The position numbers and the translations under genes are program-made. A stretch of DNA of 64,000 bases from Ecdyonurus torrentis (taxonomy: Eukaryota > Arthropoda > Insecta > Ephemeroptera > Heptageniidae), in assembly GCA_949318235.1 (NCBI GenBank), contig OX439130.1:37685851-37749850 (forward strand), given 5' to 3'. Numbering within the stretch: position 1 is the first letter of the stretch; the number at the start of each line of letters is the position of its first letter. Below the pieces are notes generated by a model that was given only the letters and a program-made list of their open reading frames with translations, searched no databases and was not told the DNA's origin. Positions 56,007 through 64,000 of the stretch are shown one piece after another.

Positions 56007-59000
56007 GAAGATTTTTTTTTTCATTTTTCAATTGCTTGTATAGTATTTCTCCCCCACCCCTTTTTTTCAATAATGAGAACTACATTGTTCAAATCAATGA
56101 AATTTGCCGCGGCGCCAAGTTGATTGACATTCAGCTACAAGACAATGTCCAAAGTATTTGTGTTATATTGTCTGAGTTTAAAGTAAATTTTTTGGATACA
56201 CTATTGTATATAGTATAAGTGCTGATTTCTAACTGGATTTGCTATTAGATTTATTTGTAATTATTGTACAATAAAATATTTCCTAAAAACATTATAAAGT
56301 AAATTTCTTGAAAATTAGGGGAAATACTGGGCAGAGTACGGGGCAACTTTTCTCCCTCTTCTATAAAATTTTTCACGATCTCACATTATTAAAAATTTGA
56401 GTTTCATATTAGAAGTAATTTTTAAGTCATAACATATTGTCTCTCCACACCGATTTTGTATTTATCTATTATAAAGTTGCAAAGTTATTCATATGTGATA
56501 TAAAATCTAAAACGTACAGTACAACTTATCAGTGCAATTTTATCATTTTATTACTATTCTATAAAAAATTCTATAAAAAAAATGATGTTATTAAAAATTT
56601 GGAAAATATAGTATCGTTATCGTGAAATTATCGTTATAGTTATAGTATCGTTATAGTTTTCAAAAAAATAAAAAGTATCGATATCGTTATAGTTATAGTG
56701 TGAGGCTAAAATATAGTATCGTTATCGTTATAGAAATTTTGGGTATCGAACCCAAGACTGGCTTTTTTTGCTAAAAATAAAAACTTTTTTTCCGGACTCT
56801 AGACTAATGGACATAGCCAGTCGAAGGCTGATGCTCCTTTATAATATTGTGCCTTTGATGTAGCGTGAGAACGTGAGATACTGGATTATATTACGTGTTA
56901 TTCAGATACTAAACTATCATGTTTCATTGACATAGTATCCATATCCTTTTAACGTCTTTTTTATCTAGCACTCGTCTATGCTAGAACATTTGGTCTCAAG
57001 TCCCAATTTACTAAATAAATTAGAGAATCTTCATGTTTTATTAATTTTCAATTCAATGTGCTGTTATCTCTACCTAAATTTTTATATTAAAATATCTTAT
57101 TAAATTACATGCCTATTATTTTAAAGATAAGTTATGCTTACTTGTGTAAATAGTACGGAAGTGATTGGTGGGTACAAAGCCAATAGGACTAGGCCTAGGA
57201 ATTACGTTGTTTGCATGGTCTCGCACTCTTGCTGCCAACATCCAGCCCTGTGCCCGCAATTGCTGCTGCTCACTGGGTGCCATGGCCAGCACGTCACCAG
57301 CATTGAAGCTCAGGTCACCCTCTTGACGACCCTGGAAGCTGTATGCTGCCTGAGCGATGTAGCAGGGGGCAATACCTCGCATCCACGGTTCCTCCTGGAG
57401 TTGTGGTTCTGCACCCAGAGATAGCAAAAAATAAATATTAATATAATTGTAAGTTGGGAAAATATTAGTATCAAAATATTAAAATATTTATTTAATTATT
57501 TCACACAAAGTAGTTGCACATATTGTAAATATTGCAGTCACATTTATGTGTTTGCAAGTAACCAGAGAGCAGAAGTTACAGGAATATTTATTATACAATG
57601 CAAGATTAGCAGCACCAATCCTGATCATAATTAAATCATTTTCAATCCCAAACTTATGGGAGGGGGGGGGGGGGGGGGAACTACCCAAAATTTATTTTGA
57701 GGATGTTAAGAGTTTTAATGATTTTTGAAACCATACTGACTTACTATAATTCTTGGCTACCCATTCTGAAATTTACAATTATGGTAGATTTGGTAAATAC
57801 GACCCATACCTGAAGTTGCGGCAGCTGGATCATCTGCTAGTGATCTCTGCACAGAACGCAGTAGCTTCCAGATAAGGTACGGTCCTCCCACAACAAGGCT
57901 CATGAACATCACTATAGGCCACGCAGACTTATTTTCTGGGCTGCTTCCTGCTGCTGCAGCAAGCCCTACTCCAGCTTCCACACTTGCCTCATTCCAAACT
58001 TGCTCTGCAGCACCAGGCTTGCGCAATCCTAGGGACAAAACATGTTATTTTTAATACATACATACATATCATGACGCTACAATCCCTTTCAGGGTAAGCC
58101 AACAACACAGATGTTTTATCCTGACCAAGTGATAGACCTCCACAACTTCCTATACTGACATACTTCACTTGCTTCCTCCAGTCTCATAACTTGTTTCATA
58201 CATTTCCTTTTGCATTTCATACTGCGTACATTCTTATTTTTCAAACATCTTCCAACCACCTGAGACCATGATGTTTTAGGCCTGCCTCTATCTCTCCTTC
58301 CATCCACTCTACTATGAAATACCTGCTTTGCTATTCTTTCATCACCCATTCTCTCAACATGACCAAACCACCGTAATACACTGTTCTCATACTTCTCAGT
58401 CAGTTTCTTTTACTCCACATTTCTCCATCACCCAAGTATTCCTTACCCTATCTAATCTTGTTTTACCACACATACTTCTAAGAAAACTCATACCAACAGC
58501 ATTCACCCTACTCATATGCCTACTCTGACATACCCATGATTCAGAACCATATAAGATAGTTGGGAGTAAGACAGAATTGTACACTGTAAGTTTTGCTTTG
58601 TTTGATAAAGCATCACTCTTGGCCAATCCTGCCATGCTGCCAACTACTTTCCTACCTGCCGCCACTCTCCTCTCAATCTCCCCATCTATACTTCCATTCT
58701 CTTGATATAATCTTCCCAAATATACAAACTCTTTCACTCTTTCCAGCTTTTCTCCATTCAGTGTGAACTCATTTCCATCATCATTTTCTCCACCAAATAC
58801 CATTACTTTAGTTTTCCCAACATTTATTCTCAAATCCATTTGTTCTGTACTTTCTTCCAACCTATCAATCATCTCTTGCAGTTCTTCCTCACTCTCAGCC
58901 ACCATCAAAGCATCATCAGCGTACAACAGCATCCACACCATTAACAAACCTACGTTTACTCCACTTCTATACTTTTCAGCCAACTTTATACATTTATCCA

Positions 59001-59124
59001 TGAAATTTTTTTTTTAATAATACAGTAATTTAAATTACATGTATGGAAAATTTTGCCTTTGTAGTGGTTGACTAATAAAATTATTTGATAGTAAAAAATA
59101 CAGATACCTGTAGTGATCTGGACT

Positions 59125-59155
<31 letters not shown>

Positions 59156-59823
59156 CACACAAAACATCCTTGTGAGCTTACTACTCGCTATCTCACATAC
59201 AAAAAAAAAGTTGAAGAAAAGTAACTATTGCAGTTGGATACAAGTAATTAAAAGGAAAGGATAGTGGAAATCAGCAAGGGTCTTATTATAGTGAAGTAGT
59301 ATTAGTATGGGTGAAAATTCTCACTAGTACCTACACAATATCCAGTGTGTCTATTATTATTTCTATGCTACACAGTAATCAAGAATTTTAACCTTTACTA
59401 TAAGACAGTACTTAACTACTGTAAGGTCCTTGTTTATTCCCAATAAATATCTTCCTTTTAATTTATTTACACATAGAAATAGTCTAAAAATATTCCCATT
59501 TGAGTAATAAACAAAATATACAACACATTTTCTTTTAATAACCATGGAATTTAAACTCTCGCCTAGACTACTCACGGAGGATCTCCAGCAGTTTGTGAGC
59601 TGCCCAGCGCACGGCTCTGAAGATAGTGAGAGCAGAGAAGACCTGAGCCAGCAAGCCTCTCATGCGACCAAAGTTCTCAGCCACGCCAAGCACTGCTCGG
59701 AATGAACTGTGAATTGCAAAGAAGGTTGACTCCATCATCATGCTGACAGAACCAAATGCATGGACTAGGGACTCTAGAGACTCAAAGGCTGGTCTTGAGT
59801 TTTCCTCTGCTAGCTGGATGAAC
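53384..59823 (-). CDS. Pex13: Peroxin 13 (PEX13), 5' partial
   Basis: PEX13 is a peroxisomal membrane protein of the docking complex for PTS-receptor import. Four minus-strand exons join in frame: 59823-59576, 58028-57810, 57408-57142 and 53766-53384. They encode about 371 residues. The first begins FIQLAEENSR and includes the conserved SMMMESTF block. The second has the membrane segment PIVMFMSLVVGGPYLIWKLL. The third is the SH3 domain (AQAAYSF, GDLSFNAGD, GWML, GFVPTNHF). The fourth is a long Pro/Thr/Asn-rich tail with a tandem TPNGGQPQQA repeat. The N-terminal exon(s), with the family's Gly-rich start, lie beyond the region I can resolve, probably past 64000. The tail is unlike the vertebrate C-terminus I know. 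Identity is firm; the missing start is the main gap. Confidence 0.93.
53691..53761 (-). repeat. 30-nt coding tandem repeat in the PEX13 tail
   Basis: A 30-bp unit, encoding TPNGGQPQQA with one variable residue, occurs twice back to back and is followed by the start of a third (TPN). It is in frame and so lengthens the tail without disrupting it. Confidence 0.8.
54830..55407. mobile_element. Element with GATC-rich subterminal motifs, hAT-like right end
   Basis: Dense GATC/CGATC motifs in both orientations occupy about 54855-54950 and 55245-55395, separated by AT-rich sequence. The right end, CGACTACAACACTG, read inward as CAGTGTTGTAGTCG, resembles the ends of the elements at 36158 and 55546. 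A left terminus and target duplication were not resolved, so the left limit is approximate. It lies in the last PEX13 intron. Confidence 0.5.
55546..56760. mobile_element. hAT-like element with TATCG/TATAGTTATCG subterminal array
   Basis: It starts CAGTCTTGGGGTCGATTATC and ends GGGTATCGAACCCAAGACTG, giving inverted ends. A perfect 8-bp duplication, GCTTTTTT, flanks it (55538-55545 and 56761-56768). The subterminal zones are degenerate arrays of TATAGTTATCG-type motifs in both orientations (about 55557-55700 and 56608-56735). The centre is AT-rich with a poly-A run. It is 1215 bp, has no transposase frame, and sits in the last PEX13 intron. Confidence 0.85.
56804..57075 (+). mobile_element. 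Diverged copy of the segment downstream of the hammerhead
   Basis: On the plus strand this parallels the minus strand of about 61153-60900. Shared phrases are GCTGATGCTC, TTATAATATTGTGCCTTTG, GTGAGAACGTGAGAT, AGTCCCAATTTACT and TTAATTTTCAATTCAAT. Similarity fades close to the point that corresponds to the ribozyme cleavage site. It lies in the last PEX13 intron, just upstream of the SH3 exon on the plus map. Confidence 0.65.
57661..57678. repeat. Poly-G tract
   Basis: A G run of about 18 in the PEX13 intron between the SH3 exon and the membrane exon. On the gene strand it is poly-C. Confidence 0.85.
58055..59005 (-). mobile_element. 5'-truncated non-LTR retrotransposon fragment (RTE-like)
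   Basis: On the minus strand, 59001-58396 encodes about 200 residues. They contain the reverse-transcriptase catalytic motif YADD (in LLYADDALMVAES), the motif YLG after FV, and the C-terminal SVLLPTILYGSESW and FLRSMCG blocks typical of non-LTR elements. A frameshift near 58390 moves the remaining C-terminal part (RWFGHVERMG, RGRPKTSW) into another frame. The element ends in a short (ATGT)n tail at 58055-58069. The 5' part is lost at a poly-T/AT junction near 59005. It lies in a PEX13 intron in the same orientation, its tail about 26 nt from the acceptor of the membrane exon. It is a dead copy. Confidence 0.88.
59130..59154. repeat. Poly-T tract
   Basis: A T run of about 25 in the PEX13 intron, next to the retroelement fragment. 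Confidence 0.85.
59225..59475. mobile_element. Diverged copy of the 60433-60744 palindromic MITE
   Basis: Left-half phrases GGAAAGGATAG, CAGCAAGGGTCTTA, TATAGTGAAG and GGTGAAAAT parallel those of 60445-60520. The right half, GTAAGGTCCTTG followed by TTTTAATTTAT, parallels the mirror arm. The middle is rearranged. It lies in a PEX13 intron. Confidence 0.45.
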
Positions 59824-60059
59824 CTGTAAAACAAATATATAGGTATATTATTAAATATTATGCTGTGCTAATTTTAAAGCTACTTTTTTTTTTTTTTTTT
59901 TTTTTTTTAATTGGACATAAATTATAGGTATAATAAAAAATTAATGATTAACTATGATCACTGTGATTGCTGTGTATGAGACCTGGTTGAGACATTTATG
60001 TTTAAAGAACTTTTTTCAGAGAAAGAAATCAGTGCATGATCTTATATCTAAAGTCTGAC

Positions 60060-60133
60060 CAGACGTCCCGATTTTCCCGGGACAATCCCGATTTTGACAC
60101 CTTGTCCCGGCTAAAAATTGAAATGTCCCGATT
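60060..60133. mobile_element. Possible solo hAT-like end with TCCCG array
   Basis: CAGACGTCCCGATTTTCCCG opens a cluster of five TCCCG-type motifs within about 75 bp. The opposite end was not found and may have been lost at the TA array starting near 60250. Classification rests only on the CAG start and the motif cluster. Confidence 0.3.
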
Positions 60134-60249
60134 TCTCATGAAGGGAAAAAATACAATGCAAAATAAAAAATAAAAATATAATTAAAAAATCTTTAAAACA
60201 AACACATAAATTATTTATTTTAATATAAAAATATCGTGATTTATCAATA

Positions 60250-60347
60250 ACTATATATATATATATATATATATCGTCGTGGTTCCGCTATAATGTCCGA
60301 TGTCCAAATGACCTTGAAAAAATAAAAATCGTCTGATCGACCCCATA

Positions 60348-60395
<48 letters not shown>
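60250..60395. mobile_element. Half copy of a small MITE between TA arrays
   Basis: Between a short TA array (60250-60274) and another at about 60348-60393 lies about 70 bp containing TTCCGCTATAATGTCC and TGACCTTGAAAAA. It corresponds to one arm of the palindromic element at 61543-61693. The other arm is missing. Confidence 0.6.
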
Positions 60396-60399
<4 letters not shown>

Positions 60400-60432
60400 G
60401 TATATTAAGGAAGATAAACCATCACGGTTAGG

Positions 60433-60744
60433 TATGATAAATTGACAGAAAAGGATAGGAGAAAACCAGCAAGGGCCTTACCATAGTGAAGAGAGTCCCA
60501 TAGTTCGGTGAAAATCTTGCTAGCACAGATATAAAATAACCAACACATTGGAAATATTTCGGCAATCGACTCCAAGAGAGATATGGAGCGTGTTATGCCT
60601 TCTTCAGTCGATTGCCAAAATATTTCCAATGTGTTAGTTATTTTATATCTGAGCTAGCAAGATTTTCACCAAACTATGGGACTCTCTTCACTATGGTAAG
60701 GCCCTTGCTGGTTTTCTCCTATCCTTTTCTTTCAATTTATCATA
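60433..60744. mobile_element. Palindromic MITE flanked by TA arrays
   Basis: The left arm (about 60433-60573) is repeated inverted at about 60602-60744, separated by a loop of under 30 bp. The outer ends read TATGATAAATTGA and TCAATTTATCATA. TA arrays lie on both sides, immediately adjacent on the right. It has no coding capacity. The target is probably TA. Confidence 0.8.
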
Positions 60745-60857
<113 letters not shown>

Positions 60858-61147
60858 GGAAAAAACCATCGCGGTTCGTATTAATTACGTTTAAAAAAAT
60901 AATTAGAAAATAGTTGGTAGAGATTAGAGCACGTTGAATTGAAAATTAATAAAACGCGAAAATTTTCTAATTTAAATAGTAAATTGGGACTAGGGATGCA
61001 AATTATTCTAGCTTGCGCTAGATAAAAATAGACGTTAAAAGGGATGAGGGGTATAGTGTCAATGTAAAATACGATATACCTAACATCTCACGTTCTCACA
61101 TTACATCAAAGGCACAACATTATAAAACAGCATCAGACTTACTCTTG

Positions 61148-61192
61148 GCCTTAGACCGGTTTCGTCCTTTACCTAGGACTCATCAGTAAGGC
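61148..61192 (-). ncRNA. Type I hammerhead ribozyme
   Basis: On the minus strand the core is complete. Stem I is GCCUUA pairing perfectly with UAAGGC. CUGAUGA follows, then stem II GUCC/GGAC closed by the 8-nt loop UAGGUAAA, then GAA, and a very short stem III in the self-complementary ACCGGU. The GUC cleavage triplet puts the predicted cut between 61154 and 61153. Open stem I makes it type I. A two-base-pair stem III is typical of retroelement hammerheads that act better as dimers. All core positions are canonical. Activity is inferred, not shown. Confidence 0.88.
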
Positions 61193-61244
61193 TCGGCAGA
61201 GAGCTCTGTACAGCTAGAGATGGCTCACACCACATCTGCTAACT

Positions 61245-61316
61245 GACTGAGCTGAGGAAGCAAGTGGCAGCCGCGTTTTTATACGCGATGCCCCCGCAGC
61301 TGCTCGCGCTGATTGG
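61245..61316 (-). promoter_or_regulatory. CCAAT/TATA/initiator-like promoter upstream of the hammerhead
   Basis: On the minus strand, CCAAT at 61316-61312 is followed by TATAAAAA at 61283-61276. An initiator-like TCAGTC at 61250-61245 lies about 35 bases from the TATA start. The predicted transcript would contain the ribozyme about 55 nt from its 5' end. The spacing fits RNA polymerase II, and use is inferred. Confidence 0.55.
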
Positions 61317-61542
61317 TTGAACAATCGCGCGCGCAAACCCGGCTTGCTATTTAAAACCTCTCATCCTCACACTGTAATATAATATTGTGCACTAAGAGGG
61401 ATGCAAGACTGGCTGCCAACAAGCCACGTGTGCCCTCCCTCACTTCCTAGAGTTCCCCAACTCCAGAAAGTTCGCGAGAGCAATGCGCCTGCCGGCCGCC
61501 TGTATCGTGATTAAGCTAGTTACATCATATATATATATATAT

Positions 61543-61693
61543 CGAGGGTGCTCCGCTATAATGTCCTAAGTCCACTTGACCTTGAAAAATAAAAAATCGT
61601 CAAATCAACCCCAAATTTTGGTTCAGGTCATTTGTAGCAAAAAATGTTTTTCAAGGTCAAATGGACTTAGGACATTATAGCGGAGCACCCTCG
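61543..61693. mobile_element. Small palindromic MITE in a TA array
   Basis: A 151-bp element with ends CGAGGGTGCTCCGCTATAAT and its mirror ending GAGCACCCTCG. TATATATA sits directly on both sides. The arms also share GTCCTAAGTCCA and the inner TGACCTTGAAAAA motif. It is non-coding. A half copy lies at about 60275-60345. Confidence 0.88.
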
Positions 61694-61705
61694 ATATATA
61701 TATAT

Positions 61706-63975
61706 CGTCAGTAGTCAGCCAAACGTACTTGTCCATGAACCATGACTTTATGGTAGAGTTATGATTTTTTCAGAATTAAGTCACCTTACCATAGGTACTT
61801 CAAAGCACGTGTTAAAAAAAATCGGAAAAATTTGCCGCGGAAAATACGGCGCCTTCTAATTTTCTAACTTAGCCAAAGGTAGGGTTGATTATTTTCACAT
61901 ATCTTTTTTTCCAATGGAGATACATAAAAAATAAAAAGTGGGGTTGTTTAAGAATAAATAAGCGCATAAATGACCTATGTACTGTCATGACCTTGACCTT
62001 TATTTTGGGTCATTTTTTTAGTAAAAAATTACAAAAATACATATAAAAATAACAACGGCTTATTTTATGGCAAATGAGTATAGCAGTTATATGCGCACAC
62101 ACCTAACCTACAAAACTGTGTGAGTCAAGTTAAGGTGAACTTGATACAATTAAAGTTTAACTTAAAAATGTAGAGTAACCTAAGCGCGCAGCCATACTTT
62201 ATACTGATATACCAATGCTCTCTCACTTGATACGAAGTGCGTAAGTTTACACTGTTTTAAATATAAAAAAATATATATATAAAATATATTGTGACAGTAC
62301 AATACAGCTACTAAAAAATTATAGCCAATTATTTTCTAGCATAGGAAATTATAGCAAGTTACGTAATTAAAAGATCACATTTCTATTAATTTCTGATCAA
62401 ATTCAATAAAAATTATATAAAAAAAAAAGCTTGATGTCACAAAAAATGAATAAATTTTAAGTTTTACACCATTCGAGCAAAAAATGAAATTGTATCGCGG
62501 GAAATTTAAAATTAAAATGCTCTCTTACTTGATACGAATTGCGTAAGTTTACGCTGCGTTTTAAATTTAAAAAAAAATATTGTTACATAAGTACAGATAC
62601 TAAAAAATTATAACAAATTATTTTCTAGCATAGCAAATTATAGCAAGTTACGTAATTAAAAGATCACATTTCTATTGACTTCTGATCAGATTCGATAAAA
62701 ATTCTTTAAAAAAAGAAAAAAAAATTGCTTGATGTCAGAAAAAAATGAATAAATTTTAAGTTTTACTACATTCGAGCAAAAAATGATTAAAGGTGTAGAA
62801 CACCTTGTACAAAAAAGTTGAGTAATATCCTAACAAATCTGAAAATCAACGTTGATTAGGCCGGAGTCATTGATTTCTAATTTATTTTCCATTCACAAAA
62901 TACCGCTGCCCGATTCTATAGTATATTTCGGTGCAACATGGACTGACTTAATACATAAGATCAAAAAAAATTGTGTGCCGATTTTAATGATTTTATTTTG
63001 AAAACAAAAAATCAATTTTATTGCTTGAAGACAAAACAACACCATACCTAATGTACCATAGTAGTAAATAAAATTATAAAATTTTAGAATTGTTGACTTG
63101 TTTTGTTAAAATTAAAAAAAAAAACTCAAAATAAATAACATCTCGCAAAAAAAAAAAAAAAAACTTTTAAATTTCCCGCCACACAATTTCAATTTTTGCT
63201 CGAATGGTGTAAAAACTTAAAATTTATTCATTTTTTGTGACATCAAGCTTTTTTTTTTATAATTTTTATTGAATTTGATCAGAAATTAATAGAAATGTGA
63301 TCTTTTAATTACGTAACTTGCTATAATTTCCTATGCTAGAAAATAATTGGCTATAATTTTTTAGTAGCTGTATTGTACTGTCACAATATATATATATTTT
63401 TTTTTTTATTTAAAACGCAGTGTAAACTTACGCACTTCATATCAAGTGAGAGAGCATTTGTATATCAGTATAAAGTATGGCTGCGCGCTTAGGTTACTCT
63501 ACATTTTTAAGTTAAACTTTAATTGTATCAAGTTCACCTTAACTTGACTCACACAGTTTTGTAGGTGAGGTGTGTGCGCATATAACTGCTATACTCATTT
63601 GCCATAAAATAAGCCGTTGTTATTTTTATATGTATTTTTGTAATTTTTTACTAAAAAAATGACCCAAAATAAAGGTCAAGGTCATGACAGTACATAGGTC
63701 ATTTATGCGCTTATTTATTCTTAAACAACCCCACTTTTTATTTTTTATGTATCTCCATTGGAAAAAAAGATATGTGAAAATAATCAACCCTACCTTTGGC
63801 TAAGTTAGAAAATTAGAAGGCGCCGTATTTTCCGCGGCAAATTTTTCCGATTTTTTTAACACGTGCTTTGAAGTACCTATGGTAAGGTGACTTAATTCTG
63901 AAAAAAACATAACTCTAGCATAATATATCATAATATCATGGTTCATGGACAAGTACGTTTGGCTGACTACTGACG
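61706..63975. mobile_element. Second large fold-back element, TA-flanked
   Basis: The left arm (61706 to about 62512) is repeated inverted at about 63163-63975, with few differences. The outer ends read CGTCAGTAGTCAGCC and GGCTGACTACTGACG, each bordered by TA repeats. The innermost 300 bp of the left arm is duplicated in direct orientation (about 62214-62515 and 62516-62787), so one unit occurs twice on the left and once on the right. The central unpaired part runs from about 62788 to 63162. No transposase frame is seen. Confidence 0.88.
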
Positions 63976-64000
63976 ATATATATATATATATATATATATA
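63976..64000. repeat. (TA)n microsatellite at the window edge
   Basis: A TA array that follows the second fold-back directly and continues past the window. Confidence 0.9.

Noticed and set aside
57134..57424. Plus-strand protein over the PEX13 SH3 exon
   Set aside because: It is an antisense shadow of a clearly recognisable SH3 coding exon. The same applies to the plus frame at 53409-53708.
58763..59017. Plus-strand Ser-rich protein at 58.8-59.0 kb
   Set aside because: It is the antisense of the reverse-transcriptase fragment.

Overview
The window is AT-rich nuclear DNA from an invertebrate, most likely an arthropod and perhaps a crustacean. The evidence is a kinin (leucokinin) receptor of the arthropod/mollusc type, short exons with GT-AG introns, animal-type ribosomal and peroxisomal genes, very long dinucleotide microsatellites and dense small transposons. 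No bacterial-style operon, CRISPR array or tRNA gene was seen.

Layout. Positions 1-40 kb contain no coding gene I can support. They hold AT-rich sequence, long (GA)n, (TC)n and (TA)n arrays, three copies of a TTAA-flanked MITE (plus a diverged fourth), one palindromic MITE, and a 4.6 kb fold-back element (34755-39383). That element carries a 1.98 kb hAT-like insertion, which itself carries a 0.5 kb hAT-like insertion. Positions 40.4-43.4 kb (+) hold a six-exon leucokinin receptor gene whose start-codon exon is not identified. Positions 44.7-49.9 kb (-) hold a complete RPS7 gene with one H/ACA-like snoRNA copy in each of three introns. Positions 50.07-51.27 kb (+) hold a three-exon CUSTOS-like gene that shares a short divergent promoter with RPS7. 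Positions 53.4-59.8 kb (-) hold the last four exons of PEX13, with a 5'-truncated non-LTR retrotransposon and a 1.2 kb hAT-like element in its introns. Positions 59.9-64 kb are packed with palindromic elements set in (TA)n arrays, including a second large fold-back element (61706-63975).

The most notable non-coding signal is a type I hammerhead ribozyme on the minus strand at 61148-61192. It has an intact core, a perfect 6-bp stem I and a 4-bp stem II, and it lies just downstream of a CCAAT/TATA/initiator-like promoter. The sequence after it recurs as diverged copies at about 56.8 and 47.3 kb. This is the layout expected of a Penelope-like or retrozyme-type retroelement terminal repeat. Other notable points are the tripled snoRNA family in RPS7, the ERY/DRY position changed to RRY in the kinin receptor, a preserved empty site that dates the hAT insertion inside the fold-back element, and hAT-like elements that share terminal sequences but carry different subterminal motif arrays.

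The genes have unrelated roles (neuropeptide signalling, translation, possibly Wnt-linked nuclear function, peroxisomal import). The only evident functional coupling is the RPS7/CUSTOS divergent promoter and the co-transcription of snoRNAs with RPS7. All repeat and homology calls were made by eye.
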